A stretch of DNA of 64,000 nt from Omphiscola glabra (Eukaryota > Mollusca > Gastropoda > Lymnaeidae), in the NCBI GenBank assembly GCA_964017045.1, contig OZ024796.1:21723510-21787509 (forward strand), given 5' to 3'. The notes below the pieces were generated by a model. That model worked only from the letters and a program-made list of their open reading frames with translations, was not told the DNA's origin and made no database searches. Position numbers and translations under genes: made by a program. Shown one piece after another: positions 10,700-22,771 of the stretch (the first letter of the stretch is position 1; the number at the start of each line of letters is the position of its first letter).

Positions 10700-11410
10700 G
10701 AATGCTAGTTTTTTAAAAAAGTTCCTCTGTCATCACTGCTTTATATCGTTAACAGTGAATGATAAAATAATGCTTAGGTAAACTCATGCAATAAAACGTG
10801 TGGGTATGTCCAACAAGGATTGCCAAACGGCACGCAAGTTAAATTAAAAATAAGGCTGCAAAATTGTATGGGCACCGGGCCAACTTTACCCTTTCACGCG
10901 AAGTCTTTGAAGCATGGAGCAAAATACAATGGGAAACTGCAAATTTATAAATATAAAACACCGAGGAAAGAATTCAAAGGAACAAGAGAAAATTAAGAGA
11001 ACTAGAGGCCGTCTAGCTTTTATCTCCTTTGTGTCATGGTCTTATGCCGTCTCGCTGCTTTAATATGGTACAGTCTTGCTAAGAGTCATCTTGTAGTGTA
11101 TATAGCTTTGGTGTGACTGGTGGGTACATGTTTACAATTAAATTGAAGACACTGTCTCGAACTCGCGTCTCAGTATGTCTATTACCGAATAGCTCAAGCT
11201 CACTCTATAGTATTGTCCCGGGATTCCGGTTGACAAGTCTGTAGTGACTTGCCGATTTGGAAGCGCTGGCCACCGACCCCCTCGGCGTTAACCCGGGGCA
11301 CATTACAACCATTGCGTGTCCCGCGTGGCAGACACGGCCATGCATGGTAGTTGCTGGAATAAACAGCTCCTACAGGGGGAAGAAAAGGCAAACACAGGGT
11401 AGGGATCATG
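10700..11410. other. Intergenic DNA, nothing recognised
   Basis: From about 11208 the base composition becomes GC-richer and runs into the GC-rich repeat. The part before 11413 is not shared with the second copy of that repeat. No gene is seen. Confidence 0.45.
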
Positions 11411-11412
11411 AT

Positions 11413-11893
11413 TACAAGTTGCCGTTAAGGGATATGAGGCTATAGGCTGTGGTGGAAGCCTATAGCCGGTGATTCTAAATATGCAGCCCTGAGAAAGCTG
11501 CTCCTAGGCAACCGTTTCGTCCCAGCTATTTCGCGAACTAGTCGCGAGGTGGAAACCCACTGTAGAATCCCTCTTAGAGGGCGTCCGATGCTTCCCCGGG
11601 ACGGGTGGGGGGAGATATTAGGACGTTAATTTACCGTCCCGGCCCCTGGGAGAGTGGACTACGGACGCTTGAAACACAGCGTCTTTGGTCGACCAGATGT
11701 CTCCGGTCGGGGAGGGTCTCCGCCGGCGAACCCGATCGAGCGGTTGCGGGCGGGGACGCTCCACGCCCGGGGAGGTCTCTGGCGCCCTTCCGCACGGCCT
11801 GCCGCCGAGGCGGCCGGCAGGTGCGGGTGGGCGCCGGGGAGGGCATAAGGAGCGTAAGCTCGACGGCCCGCTGACGCCATTTCCTAAAGTGAT
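11413..11893 (+). repeat. GC-rich ~480-bp interspersed repeat, copy 1
   Basis: It is shared nearly end to end with 27010-27497 (same strand), and a reduced minus-strand copy lies at 37968-38180. Landmarks are TTAAGGGATATGAGGC, GCAGCCCTGAGAAAGCTGCT, CGTTTCGTCCCAGCTA, ATTAGGACGTTAATTTACC, GGTCGACCAGATGTCTCC and CTCGACGGCCCGCTGACGCC. Several overlapping frames are open here only because the DNA is GC-rich; they are not conserved as protein between copies. No RT, transposase or TIR was found, so the class is unknown. Immediately 3' lies a poly-C stretch (11907-11930). Confidence 0.82.
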
Positions 11894-11909
11894 ATTCGAG
11901 TATTGTCCC

Positions 11910-13490
11910 CCCCCCCCGTCCCCCCCCCCGTCTAGTCCAAGCAATACTTGGTTTAACAGTTGAAAACGCCGCAGTCTGACACACCGTCCAACAATTTTCT
12001 TTATTTACTTGGCTGATATCAATTTACACAAAAACAGTATACGCCAAAAGTGTAACAGGCCTAAGACGCCCGCATATTGAACGCGCATGTGCGTTTGTCA
12101 ACAGGGGCGCTGCTCCAACTGCCACGTATTCATAATGTTGAAACGGAAATGAATTGGGAAACAATATATTTTTAGGCTTCAAAAATGAGACAGAACTATT
12201 CTTTCAGTTGTTCAAGCCTAAACTAAAAATATCTTGTACCACTATTTATATTACTTCACACGGATTGAACGAAGTCCCCCATATATTATTGAAAAGAAGG
12301 TTCGTCTTTTGTACCTGGAAATCAGTCTCTCAAATGGACGGCAAATTATTCATAACTGACCATTAGTTTCGATCATGCGTAACTGGTCGTGAATAGGAAA
12401 CACGTTTGAAAAAGATGGCAGAACAATTCCGAGATGGATTTAATAAGACGGCATCACGTGACACAGCTATGGCGTTTTAAGACAATTTCACCGTTCCGGA
12501 AGTGCGCTGTGTCATATGAAAGGGAAAGCCTGGTCGACAAGTAACTGCATCGATAGAGAATCACGTACATGTTCTCCAGAAGATCCTGCCACTAGCCCCC
12601 TACAGAGTCGAAGATAAAGATCCCTGAATGTTAACATCACCGGTACGTCCTAATGTTATATGTGACGTCTACCATTTTTTCCAGCTAGCTATTATCTCCT
12701 AGATTGGACTTTGTACCGCGCTTCGAGCCTTTGGGGATGAAGCGTGATTTTATTAACTTTATTATTATTTATTATTATTTGTTATTATTATTATATTCGT
12801 ATCGGATCCAGGTTGGACAACGCTTTGCAGAGCCAGATTTGCGAGCCAACATGATGGATTGTAGACATTTTTGCCCAATGGTTTATGAGGATTCAGATGT
12901 TTCAATACACGTTCACTTACTGGTCGACCAGACTTCCGTTTCCGTTGACAGAGTAGCTTTCCAGTACAGCGAAAAGTCGTAGCTGCACATGTCGATAGCA
13001 CAGCTGTGTTTCTTGTGACGTCGTATTAAATTTGTATCGGCATCGCTCAACAATAAATACTTTTCCTCCATCAAGATACCCTTTTCCAACTCCAAGTGCC
13101 CGGCGTATATTCCTTTTCACTACTATGGTAGTTGGAGCGAAGCACCTTTGACAAAAGCCTACGCGCGTTCAAGTTGTTGTATAAGTTTCAGTGCGGTTAT
13201 TTTTGGCGCATATTGCATAGCGTAATATATAAATTTAAAATATTTTAAAAAAACAGCTACGAGATTCTCTGACGATTTACACATCTATCCCTCTGAAAAT
13301 TATTCCGCACATTGAACTCGCAGCAATGAACTTCCAACACGAAGACTAATAACAATGCACTGTACAACGACTCTCTATACTCTACACATTATCTTCTGCA
13401 CTCTACCTTGCATTAAATGCCGCCCCGTGGTCACACGCAATTTATACTCCCTCATATGTTTATTATTATTGCACTTTCGGCGAATCGAAA
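11910..13490. other. Intergenic DNA, nothing recognised
   Basis: Mostly AT-rich, with a short TTATTATTATT microsatellite near 12760-12800. No supportable gene, RNA or repeat family. Confidence 0.45.
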
Positions 13491-13499
13491 CATAAAGAA

Positions 13500-14190
13500 T
13501 ACCACGAACAAGACTCACAAATCATAATCATGACCTTTCAGAACTCACAAATCATAATCATGACCTTTCAGGACAATACCGCAGTCAACTCGACATCTAT
13601 CGAAACCTTCAAGGCTGCCCTGGCATCTGCTAGGAGCCGTTAGGATGGCAGCATCGCTTCCCCAACCGTTGCAAATATGCCAGTATATAGATGCAGCAAC
13701 TTACCATACCAGAACTAGAATAATGACCTTTCAGGACTCACAAATCATAATCATGACCTTTTAGACACCTTAACGATAGAGAATCACCCCACCCTCTTCA
13801 TCACAGATACCTAAGATCACATCCCACCCACTTCACATTCCACCCTCTTCATCACAAATACCTAAGGCCATCTTGATCACGGAGAATTCTCTCTCTTAAA
13901 GTTAGGACCGAAAGCTATAAACATTTTGTTCCCCAGTCTGTACGAATTTTACGAGCGTGCTCCCCCATGAGCGATTACCAAATCTAAATGATCACTAACT
14001 AAAAAATTTCATTGATGGCAGATTGTCTACGCTAGAGAGATACTTTAGATGTCTTGTGTTTAAATTTTTATAATTGTAAAATGTTTTCTAGTTTTAAATA
14101 TGTATTTATTCATGTGCTGAAATGAATATGTACAATGTAATACAAAATAACCTTGCCATTTATTTGGATCAGTGAAGAGTCGTATCTCTT
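13500..14190 (+). pseudogene. Degraded LINE 3' end(s) with related 33-bp duplications
   Basis: The unit CACAAATCATAATCATGACC occurs three times (13517-13760). Between the copies the + strand reads STSIETFKAALASARSR, a typical LINE C-terminus. From about 13865 the sequence parallels 43830-44100: a TTCATCACAGATACCTAAG block, a GGACCGAAAGCTATAAA block, a GAGCGTGCTCCCCC block, and finally TTTATTTGGATCAGTGAAGAGTCG leading to a TATCT-type tail. The two copies therefore share a LINE 3' UTR. No intact frame remains. Confidence 0.55.
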
Positions 14191-14585
14191 CTTATCACAG
14201 AATGCACCATTGATTGGGAGTAAGTATTATATGACTCGTTTTAGCATTATACAGAGTGAATATATTGAGACTTGCATCTACTTTCAGTGGAAAGCATCAA
14301 TGTTAAGACGGATCAGCTAAAGTTTATCAGCTTAACCATGGAATCGATGATTCAACCAATCTTGATTTTTTTTTTCCATTCGATTCCTATTTCAACATTC
14401 CCTCTCTGTCCTTGTGTAAAGAAGGTGGCGCAGACAGAACAAACGCACCTGCATGTGCATTATTAATGGGGTTATTTACTCGAAAGCCGTGTTTAGTGTT
14501 GTGTAATTCATTCATTATTACGTCATCAGATAAGTTTTGTCATACAATTCAAATTAGTAATGCAAATTTTAGCGCTCATGTAATA

Positions 14586-14690
14586 AGGGGCCGTTCATTA
14601 ATTATGTCAACAAAATAGGGGATAGGGGTGGAAATGTTTAACGATCATTGACAAGGGGAACGTGGTGTTTACATTAATTGACGTCAACAA
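14586..14690. repeat. Short interspersed repeat, GGGGCCGTTCATTAATTATG type
   Basis: The left end GGGGCCGTTCATTAATTATG and the right end with TTGACGTCA resemble the pieces at 50817-50945 and 56035-56200, all with GGGGGAGGGG-like interiors. It is probably a non-autonomous DNA transposon. No target duplication was identified. Confidence 0.4.
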
Positions 14691-14860
14691 TTATGTTTTC
14701 TCTATTAAAACACTATATTGTTTATCTTGACTGCACACGAAACTCGAACCTTATCCTTGTTCCTTACCTGCAGCATGATCGCAAATATACCGCCCTAGTC
14801 ATTTGCGACAAACAGAATTTAAAGGCGAAGAGAGGCCAAGTTTTGACTTCTCATGCATTA

Positions 14861-15232
14861 ACAAAGTGTGCTAACATTCTGACCAGCCTTATGCAGTGCA
14901 CAGACAGAACAAAGTGTGCTAACATTCTGACCAGCCTTATGCAGTGCACAGACAGAACAAAGTGTGCTAACATTCTGACCAGCCTTATGCAGTGCACAGA
15001 CAGAACAAAGTGTGCTAACATTCTGACCAGCCTTATGCAGTGCACAGACAGAACAAAGTGTGCTAACATTCTGACCAGCCTTATGCTGTGCACAGACAGA
15101 ACAAAGTGTGCTAACATTCTGACCAGCCTTATGCAGTGCACAGACAGAACAAAGTGTGCTAACATTCTGACCAGCCTTATGCAGTGCACAGACAGAACAA
15201 AGTGTGCTAACATTCTGACCAGCCTTATGCAG
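14861..15232. repeat. 48-bp tandem array, ~7.75 copies
   Basis: Near-identical 48-bp units begin ACAAAGTGTGCTAACATTCT and end CAGTGCACAGACAG. The unit is a multiple of three and lacks stops in several frames, so long frames are open on both strands (16-residue periodic peptides). Nothing suggests a gene: no splice-linked exon, the frame ends in unrelated AT-rich DNA, and both strands are equally open. Low divergence between copies means recent expansion. Confidence 0.9.
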
Positions 15233-15249
15233 ACAGACACACATTAAAT

Positions 15250-15900
15250 AAATCTTATATTGTTAAAAGCCTAAAAATTACATGACCATTTACACTCATT
15301 AAACATTTTTTTTTAAAGCAATAACCAGTCAATTGCTATAGTATTACTGGAAAAGGTTAGAGCCGAATAAGGGGGGCTTAGTGCAGTACTTTTCCCCGTC
15401 CTCCCGATGCTGTTAAGACGGCACTGCATCATCACCCCTCCTCCCCCAGCCCCCTAAATGGCAAGCACTCAGACCTCCTCCTCCCCCCAGCCCCCTAAAT
15501 GCCAAGCACTCAGACATAAGAACCGAAACACATTCTTTTTTTTTTTTTCATTGTTCCGGAAAAAAATAGGCAATCAGAAACACATCCACATTCGCCGTCT
15601 TGCAAAAAAAGCACTTACATTGGCCGAATACATCGATTAGCCATTTGACGCATCGTGTCCCTGTTAGTTTGGAGGGATGAAATAACATGGGAAGGTCCTT
15701 CTCTTTTGAAAAGTGTGGCGAGTGGGGTCAAGAGCATTAGAGCTTTATATGTGTGTGTGGGGGGGGGGGGAGCGTGTGAAGACATCTTTATTTACTTGCT
15801 ATAGTAAACAATAAATAACTTTTAAAAATTAGCATTTTAAAAAAAAATATGTTTGCATCAATCAATAACAGAATATTGATCGTTTAAAAATTGACACTTT
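15250..15900. other. Intergenic DNA, nothing recognised
   Basis: It contains a duplicated ~40-bp CCCCCTAAATGCCAAGCACT segment (15440-15515) and a G run near 15758-15770. No gene is seen. Confidence 0.45.
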
Positions 15901-16082
15901 AAGCAGGGGTGGCCAACATAAATTCTGATATTTTTGTAGGATGGAACATACTAGCAATACGACAGAAAGTTTAATCAGAATATAGTATCCTCCACCCTTC
16001 CTCGCAACTTTAAAAAGATTGAGAACCACTGGTTTAGACCACTCGGGCCATCTAGTACCTGACGTTCACTTTAGTGTAATAC

Positions 16083-16175
16083 CAGTGTTTCTTTCAGGCA
16101 TACCTCCGGGGGGCACTGCCCCCCCGGAGCAAGTCAAGTGCCCCCCCCCCCCCGGGGGAAAATGTGTAAGAAAAA
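16083..16175 (+). repeat. Short GC-rich palindromic repeat, copy A
   Basis: It reads CAGTGTTTCTTTCAG, then GGGGGGCACTGCCCCCCCGG, a GTCAAGTGC segment, a C run and GGGGGAAAATGTGTAAG. The reverse complement of 19925-19998 and of 52017-52100 has the same order of motifs. Class unknown; probably a small non-autonomous element. Confidence 0.5.
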
Positions 16176-16179
16176 ATAA

Positions 16180-17900
16180 TATAAAAAAAAAACTACTCTA
16201 AATTTAATTTTTATAAAATTTTTAAAAGTTATTGAAATGTGTGCCTTTAATCGATTACAATTATTGGAACAAATAAAATATCGCTTTGTTCGATATATAT
16301 TGCGTTCAGGTTAATCTTGTTACAGGCTCGCAGAAATCGATTATAAATATGGTATTGTTTTGAAAATTGACCGCTCCTGATCATAAGCTAAAATCTTACT
16401 TTTCTGATTCGCAAATATCGGTATCTTTTATTTAATTACATTTTGCAGCTGCAAAAGTTGAAAGACTTTTTAAATATAGTTCTTGCTAATAAATAAACAT
16501 GTGCAATCTGTTTTTAAATTATATTGTATAATAGCATCATGCTTTAAAAAATCATTTTTAGCAAACATTTTAATGTAGTAGATTCCATAGATGTATGCTG
16601 ACATAGATAAAATGAAAATTTAAAAATAATAATAATAATAATTTTAAAACAAAAAATTAGGAATTTAGCGGTTACATACAAATAGTGGACATTTCATCAT
16701 AATTATTAAATCGAGTGTTTCTAATTTTTTAACACAGTTTCGGGAACAGTGTAAAATGATTTTTAAAAAAAGTCTTTATCTATTAAATCCCCAATGACTT
16801 TTCTCTGTTAATATAATAATAATAAACAATCTTCCCCAGTTGTTTGAACTATTAAAAAAAAAATATTTTAAGATGATAATCCAGTAGAAAGAATATAATA
16901 TATATTTAAACAACGAATAAAAAAATTTGAGTATTTCGATTATCTTGTAAATGCCATTTTTGGTAGTAGTTAAAAAAATTATATGGAATTGGTAAAAAAT
17001 TTGTTTTCAAGTATAATATCAAAGAGGCAAGTTGTAATGATCTGAAGCAAATTATAGTAGTCTAAATTTCTTAATTAACATTTAAATCAACTGAATATTG
17101 AGAATTGAAACTTTAATAATTTATACGAAAAAAAAATCACACATTAATAAATATATGAGTCTTTTGTAAACAATTCTTGACTTCTAAACAATTATATCGG
17201 TTACATATGATTTATAAATAAATAACAAATTTTGAAAACCCATAAAGATATATTCTATAGCCTTTTGTACAGAAAAGCTTTTTTTCTTTTTGACTTTGGT
17301 GAAACTTGGAAATATTTTGAAATAAACGTATGTTTTTGGTTTTTCTTTTTCGTTCAAAATGTAAAACTATTTTAGCATTTCTTTTTTGGAATGGATACCT
17401 TTTTTGGAAGGAATTCTTTTTTCTTAATTTTACAAATATTTTGTAGTAAATTCATTATTTTTATGTAGTTGATCCCAAAAATATTTTAAAATAATAACTT
17501 TAAAAATACATTACTTTTCAATTTTAAAAAAAATTTTTGCATACCACACTTAGTCAAGCAGAGACGTCGCTTGTACGATGGCTCTCATGTCAAATGACAC
17601 ATAAAATCTTAACTAGCATCTCTCCCGTTGCTCTGCAGTTAAGTGTTTAATGATGCGAAACTAAATTTAACTACGGTATTTTTAAAAAAAATGCATTCTT
17701 GCATTTTGAATTTATCAAAAAATTTCCGGGGCCTATAAAGTTTTAAGGGGCGAGTCTAAGCTAAGGAGTATCTCTCGATAAAAAACATACCCTAAGGGAT
17801 CCCAATTGGACTGAATTTATTTAATATTGTGCTGGTGGAAGAGTTAGTGATGTCCTGTTATTATCGTTATTTCTAGCGCTCCCCACCCAAATGTCTGAAA
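16180..17900. other. Strongly AT-rich intergenic DNA
   Basis: Long A/T tracts and no reading frame of note. Nothing is recognised on either strand. Confidence 0.55.
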
Positions 17901-17904
17901 TGTT

Positions 17905-19050
17905 TACATCAGTGGCGCTTCATCCCATTTAGGGCCCTGGCCTGCTCCACCCCATTCTTCCATTGGGATCGATCCATCGCTTTACACCTCCATGTGCGAA
18001 CCCCAACCTTTGTAAGCCCTTCTCTACATCGTCAATCCATCTCAGTCTTGGTCGACCGGTGAGCCGTCTGCCCCTAGGTTTCTGTATGTAGATAGTTTTT
18101 GTTGCCCCAGAATCCGGCATCCTTTCAATGTGTCCTGCCTAGGGCAGTCTGCCTTTTTTTTATATTGTTGTGACTATGGATGGGTATTTGTACAATTGAT
18201 ATAGCTCTTAGTTTGTACGGATTCCCAAAACAAAATTGTCTATCATCGGGTCATATATTTAGCAGGTTCTCTGCTTTTCTAGTAGGAACCAAGTCTCACT
18301 ACTGGTCTTGTGACAGTGGTGTATACTTCCTTCTTTGTTCCCTTATCGAGATTTTTGCTTTGAAGTAGCTTTTGTAAATTGAAATAAGAACGGTTTCATG
18401 CTGTTATTCTTTCTTGTACATCCGATTTTATTTCCTCTTGCTTATTTATAGTCACCCCTAGATATTTGAAAGTAGCTACCCTCTCAAAGGCGTAGATGTT
18501 CATATTGATGAAGTCATCAGTGCGTATTTCCTGACATTATCATAAATATTGCCTTCGCTTTATTTACATCAAGACCAGCTTTGACCGTCACATCTTCAAG
18601 TTCCCTGAAAGTTTTAATTATATCATCAATGCTGTTTCTACCATTAGCGCTATATCGTCTGTGTAGGCCAGGTATTGCAGTGGATGGCTTTATAAAGTTC
18701 CTTATGGTTGTTCTGTACCACCTCTCAGATGCTCACACGTATGTTTCTAATGCTTTTTTCTAAAGTGATGTTGAAAATGATACACGGATTTCCTTGTCTG
18801 AGGCCCAGATTGATTGGGAACTCCCTCAAGTACTCCCTCTGTACTTTGATTCTACTTTTGTAGTTATCCATCGTCATATTATGTATGAGTCGGGTAAGTT
18901 TGTTAAGGACTCCAAGTTCCAGCACAGCATCATTCATGTATTTCCTGTCTATGCTATCATAACCTGATTTGTAGTCCAGATATAGTTGGTGTATGTTGAT
19001 GCATTCTTAGCATTTTCTACGAGACATCTAACAGTAAATATATGAACGTT
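17905..19050 (-). pseudogene. Degraded non-LTR reverse transcriptase
   Basis: Read on the minus strand, pieces in several frames give, in order: DYKSGYDSIDRKYMNDA (RT palm, ~18930-18990), NLGLRQGNPCIIF (RT block before the catalytic box, ~18790-18812), YLAYTDDIALM (catalytic box, 18648-18668, with T in place of the usual A), FKYLGVTINKQEE (~18450-18480), and GRPRLRWIDDVEKGLQ with a WSRPGP end (17929-18120). Stops and frameshifts separate these blocks, so the copy is dead. Two further 3' stubs of the same kind lie at 9748-9850 and 22772-22985. Confidence 0.8.
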
Positions 19051-19059
19051 TGAAATGCT

Positions 19060-19655
19060 CCTTCACACATTGTCTTAAAGATACGTTGAATACAGTGCAT
19101 GATACCCTCACTAGGTAACTCTTGTTATCAGTGAAATATCCGCATCAACACCAGGCACAGAAACATTGCAAATCCCATCTACATTCATAGGAGCAATAAT
19201 GATCAATAAATTGATCGTGGACCCTTAATACACAGAAAAAGAAGAAGAAAAATTTGCACCACAATGCATCACTGCATTTTGAATTTATTATTTTTAAATT
19301 AAGGTGACCCCTGCCCTCACTTTTGCTCAAACTCTTCGGATTCCTCAATTTCTGCTACCCCCCCCCCCCTTTTTTTTTCCTTGGCGTCGATCAATGTGAC
19401 TAACGGGTTGAATCTAATCTTGTGTCAAATGATTTTCTTCGGCACACCACAACCAAAATGAATTTAGTTTGTGTCTGGTACTGGTCGCCATAATGCCTCC
19501 CCGATCGAATGAAAGTCTTATCAAAACATTCGAATCATGTATACTCCAAAATGCACCTTTTGATTGTTAAACAATCACACATTTTCTGCTGCCCTACTTC
19601 CAGATAAAAATTACTTGCCATGACAGCCAAATTTGGTGCTGATATATACACTGCC
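19060..19655. other. Intergenic DNA, nothing recognised
   Basis: AT-rich, with short C and T runs near 19360. No gene is seen. Confidence 0.45.
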
Positions 19656-19920
19656 CAGCAGCGTGCCTAGTGTTAGCGCCACCCTAGGTGGGTTAACTTT
19701 TTTGCAACGCTACCTTTCTCGATAGAAACTCTGCAGATGTCCGAAAATCCCGCCGCTCTATCTAAAGAAAAAATGACACCTGGGAAGACCAAATGTTCGC
19801 CCCCCCCCCACTTCTACGTCACTGACGTGAGTCTTTGATGACAGGGGACAAGATTCATTTTTACACCCCCCCCCTGGCTAAACTCTGAAACCCATCTGCC
19901 ACCCCTTAGCTACGCCTCTG
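19656..19920. mobile_element. Possible degraded MITE of the CAGNGGCGTAG type
   Basis: The left end CAGCAGCGTGCCTAG and the right end CTTAGCTACGCCTCTG resemble the inverted ends of the elements at 29329-29513, 45484-45668 and 49245-49410. No clear 8-bp target duplication is present, so the limits are tentative. Confidence 0.35.
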
Positions 19921-19924
19921 ACCA

Positions 19925-19998
19925 CTGAAAAACTGGCACTGCCCCCCCGAGCGTCAAAAGTGCCCCCTCGGGGGAAAATTTCTGAAAGAAACACTGTA
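19925..19998 (-). repeat. Short GC-rich palindromic repeat, copy B
   Basis: The reverse complement reads GTTTCTTTCAGAAATTTTCC, then a GAGGGGGCACTTTTGACGC segment, GGGGGGGCAGTGCCAG and a CAGTGGT end. These are the same motifs as 16083-16175. It sits directly beside the left target duplication of the SPIN element. Confidence 0.5.
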
Positions 19999-20006
19999 GT
20001 GTAAGG

Positions 20007-22578
20007 CAGCGGTTCTCAACCTGTGGGTCGCCCAAGACCATTGGAAAACACACGTTTCCGATGCCGATGGTCTTAGAAACCGATTGATTTGGTCCAGGTG
20101 AAAAACCAGACATGTCACACATTTTCATTTGTGAGAATTCCTCTTGAACTATTCACCCCATAATAAAGCTTAACCCTAGAGTGAAAACTACTGCACAAAT
20201 CAGCTTGTTTACCGGTAATAGCGGATTATAAATAGGGTATACTATAGAAGGATCAGACAAGGCGAGTGAAAATGTAGAAGAAAAAACGCAAAGTTACCTC
20301 CCTTAATATCCAGTGATGCGCTTAACCAATGGCAAGTAAGGAAAACGTAAATAAATAAAGAATATAGGTCAAATATAAGATGCTGAATTTACACCGAACA
20401 ATAAATGCTACTATTATTATCTAAGATAAGATTAACGTGAAAATTTAAAGTCAAAAGTAAATGTCGGTTTAGGAAGCAGAGTCTTTCTAGTGATAATACA
20501 TTGGGTTAAAGATAGTCACTGTTTAAGTTTTATGTGATTAGAATCAGTGTACTGAGAGGAAAGTTTAGGATTAAGTTTAATCAGTTTCAGTAGCCCTCAC
20601 CTGCAGTCAGTACTATTTTGCCCAAGCTCAACAAGCTGTCGTACTAAGTTACGGCTCTGTTAAGAATTACCCCTGATGAACGACGATTGCCTAATAAAGG
20701 CACAAAAAAAAAATTAAAAGCAAAATAAAAAGTATGCTCGTCTACTGTTTCAAGCCTTCTTCTGACCATTGAGTGATGAGAGCTTTACAATGATTTACAA
20801 CACAGTCATAGTCAATCATTTTAAACAGTTGTATCTAGTCCCACATGATACAACGCTGTTAAACATGTTATAAAGTATATCTATATGTTTTCATTGTTAT
20901 TGAAAATGCAGGCCATTATCTTGTATGTAATTAATCAAAATCTTACAGTGAACAGAGTATTGACTGATGTGTATGTGTAAAATAGCATAACGTAAGCCTA
21001 TTCCATAAATTTCAGTACCAGTTCAGTCATAATGAGTCATATTACTTATATGTCACTTATAATTTATAATAAGCTGCATGATAATGGCACTGTGAAAGTA
21101 GAAACTTGATATAATTTATTACATTATCATTGAGTCATTACACGGAAATTACATCACCTGTACAAGATCTCAGTGGCGTGTACATGCTTTAGTTAAAAAA
21201 AAACTCTACGATTTTTTGAAAAATAATTGTTTTTATTTCGGCCACAATTTGTTTTCTTATTTAGAGAGGTCACTTGTTTCATAAGTGATGAATAAGAGAT
21301 GTAATTGGCTTTTAAAAACCATAAAATATAGTTAAATTAATAAATTTCAATTTTCAGTAGAAAAAGTTGACAAATCACAATATTGAGTAGGTCTGATAAT
21401 AGGTTGTAAAAATCTGTCACAAAATATATAGTAACTGATATATTATTTTAAAAGTAAAATGGTATCACTAAATACAGGCAAATTATAGAATTGTATCTTT
21501 ACTTGGGACAATGTTGGATACTTTCAAACTTTAAAATCGCCTTTTCTCAAACTCAACAAAATGTGACATGTCTATTTTTCCACTGAGATCTTCAATATAT
21601 CATCTATTTAAAGCTATTGCTATATATTATTTTCATTAGCAAACCATACCAAGACAAAGGATCGTGTAGAAAAGAAAATACAGTTCGGATTTTTTGCAGT
21701 CTACCTAAATAATGACAACAGGGATTGAGCAACCGCAATGTGGGTTTTGTTGTGAAGTTCTATCAGCCGAATCTATGAAGCCGAACAAACTAAAACGCCA
21801 TTTCGACAGCAAGCATCCGAGCTTTGCCGGCAAGGATACCAACTATTTTAGAAGTAAAACTGATGGACTCCAGAAAGCCAGACTTGACGCTGGTGGCAAG
21901 TACCACAAACAAAACGTAGCAGCCGTTGAAGCCTCATATTTTGTGGCACTCAGAATCGTCATAGCTATGAAACCTCACACCATTGCTGAAGATTTATTGC
22001 TGACAGCGGCCAAAAACATTGTTCGCGTTATGATCGAAGACGATTTTGTTACGAAATTAAGTACAATTTCCTTATCTAACGACACTATACTCAGAAGAAT
22101 AGATGCCTTGGTAATCAGGTCTAAATACAGAAATAGACTTGTTGTGGAAGATCATCTTCGTTGTTCTCTTGCAAAGACTGCCCCGAGCATTTCTGATAAG
22201 GTAAAAAAGAAGCAATCTCAACCTTCGCACTGACTTTGGCTTTTTACGCATACTGTCGCAAAATGTAGCAATGTAGTTTACTGTTATGTTAAGACTGTTA
22301 CCCATACTACACCATGCTTCAAGACAAAATCTCATTTATTTGTAGATCACAATATATAATGACCTATTGTTTTTGGTGATTAATCACCATGCTTTAATTA
22401 TGTTCAATTTGTAACCACGAAAATAAATCCTGCATATCAGATATTTACATTACTATGCATAACAGAATCAAAATAACAGTTAAGAAGTAGCAACGAAAAT
22501 ACGTTTATGGTTGGGGGTCGCCACAACATGAGGAACTGCAAAAAGGGGTCGCGGCATTAGAAAGGTTGAGAACCGCTG
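20007..22578 (+). mobile_element. SPIN-type hAT DNA transposon, complete ends, internally deleted transposase
   Basis: Terminal inverted repeats share CAGCGGTTCTCAACCT (left from 20007; right end reads AGGTTGAGAACCGCTG to 22578). Both ends are flanked by a perfect 8-bp duplication GTGTAAGG (19999-20006 and 22579-22586), the hAT hallmark. Subterminal DNA (GGGTCGC..., ACCACGAAAATAAATCCTGC, GGTGATTAATCACCATGCTT, GTCGCCACAACATGAGGAAC) matches my recollection of the SPIN consensus. The length of 2572 bp and the BED-finger frame mark it as derived from an autonomous element. The intact target duplication implies a fairly recent insertion. SPIN identity is from memory of the family, not from a search. 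Confidence 0.88.
21712..22233 (+). CDS. hAT transposase remnant: BED zinc finger fused to C-terminal tail
   Basis: The predicted protein has 173 residues, starting at ATG 21712. Residues 10-35 form a BED-type finger (C10, C13, H30, H35; C-x2-C-x16-H-x4-H) for binding transposon ends. After about residue 130 (NDTILRRI) the frame passes straight into RSKYRNRLVVEDHLRCSL...KKQSQPSH, which resembles the extreme C-terminus of ZBED5-like hAT transposases. The catalytic RNase H-like core and most of the insertion domain are missing, compared with the roughly 600 residues of full-length relatives. It cannot transpose DNA, but if expressed it could bind element ends. Alternatives: simply a dead relic. 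No intron or host fusion is visible. Confidence 0.8.
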   Translation: MTTGIEQPQCGFCCEVLSAESMKPNKLKRHFDSKHPSFAGKDTNYFRSKTDGLQKARLDAGGKYHKQNVAAVEASYFVALRIVIAMKPHTIAEDLLLTAAKNIVRVMIEDDFVTKLSTISLSNDTILRRIDALVIRSKYRNRLVVEDHLRCSLAKTAPSISDKVKKKQSQPSH

Positions 22579-22771
22579 GTGTAAGGGTATTTGAATAAAT
22601 TCAAATCAGGGCAGCAGATTCAACAGATTCCATGTCATACTGTTTTATTTACGCCATCTTTGTTATCAAAGTTCACAACGACCACATTTTCCCTCACACA
22701 AAATGTTCATAGGATTATTATTATAATGGGTTGAAAGCTCCTCCCCCCCCCCCCACATCCATGCTATTCCA

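Noticed and set aside
11605..11984. Several overlapping Arg/Pro/Gly-rich frames
   Set aside because: GC-rich repeat DNA lacks stops by composition; the second copy at 27010 does not preserve any one protein.
14678..15247. 189-codon frame and two opposite-strand frames over the 48-bp array
   Set aside because: The unit length is a multiple of three and lacks stops, so frames are open on both strands; no conserved domain or splice context.
15904..16030. CAGGGGTGGCCAAC start and GAGAACCACTGG end as a hAT MITE
   Set aside because: The two ends are not inverted copies of each other; probably pieces of different elements.
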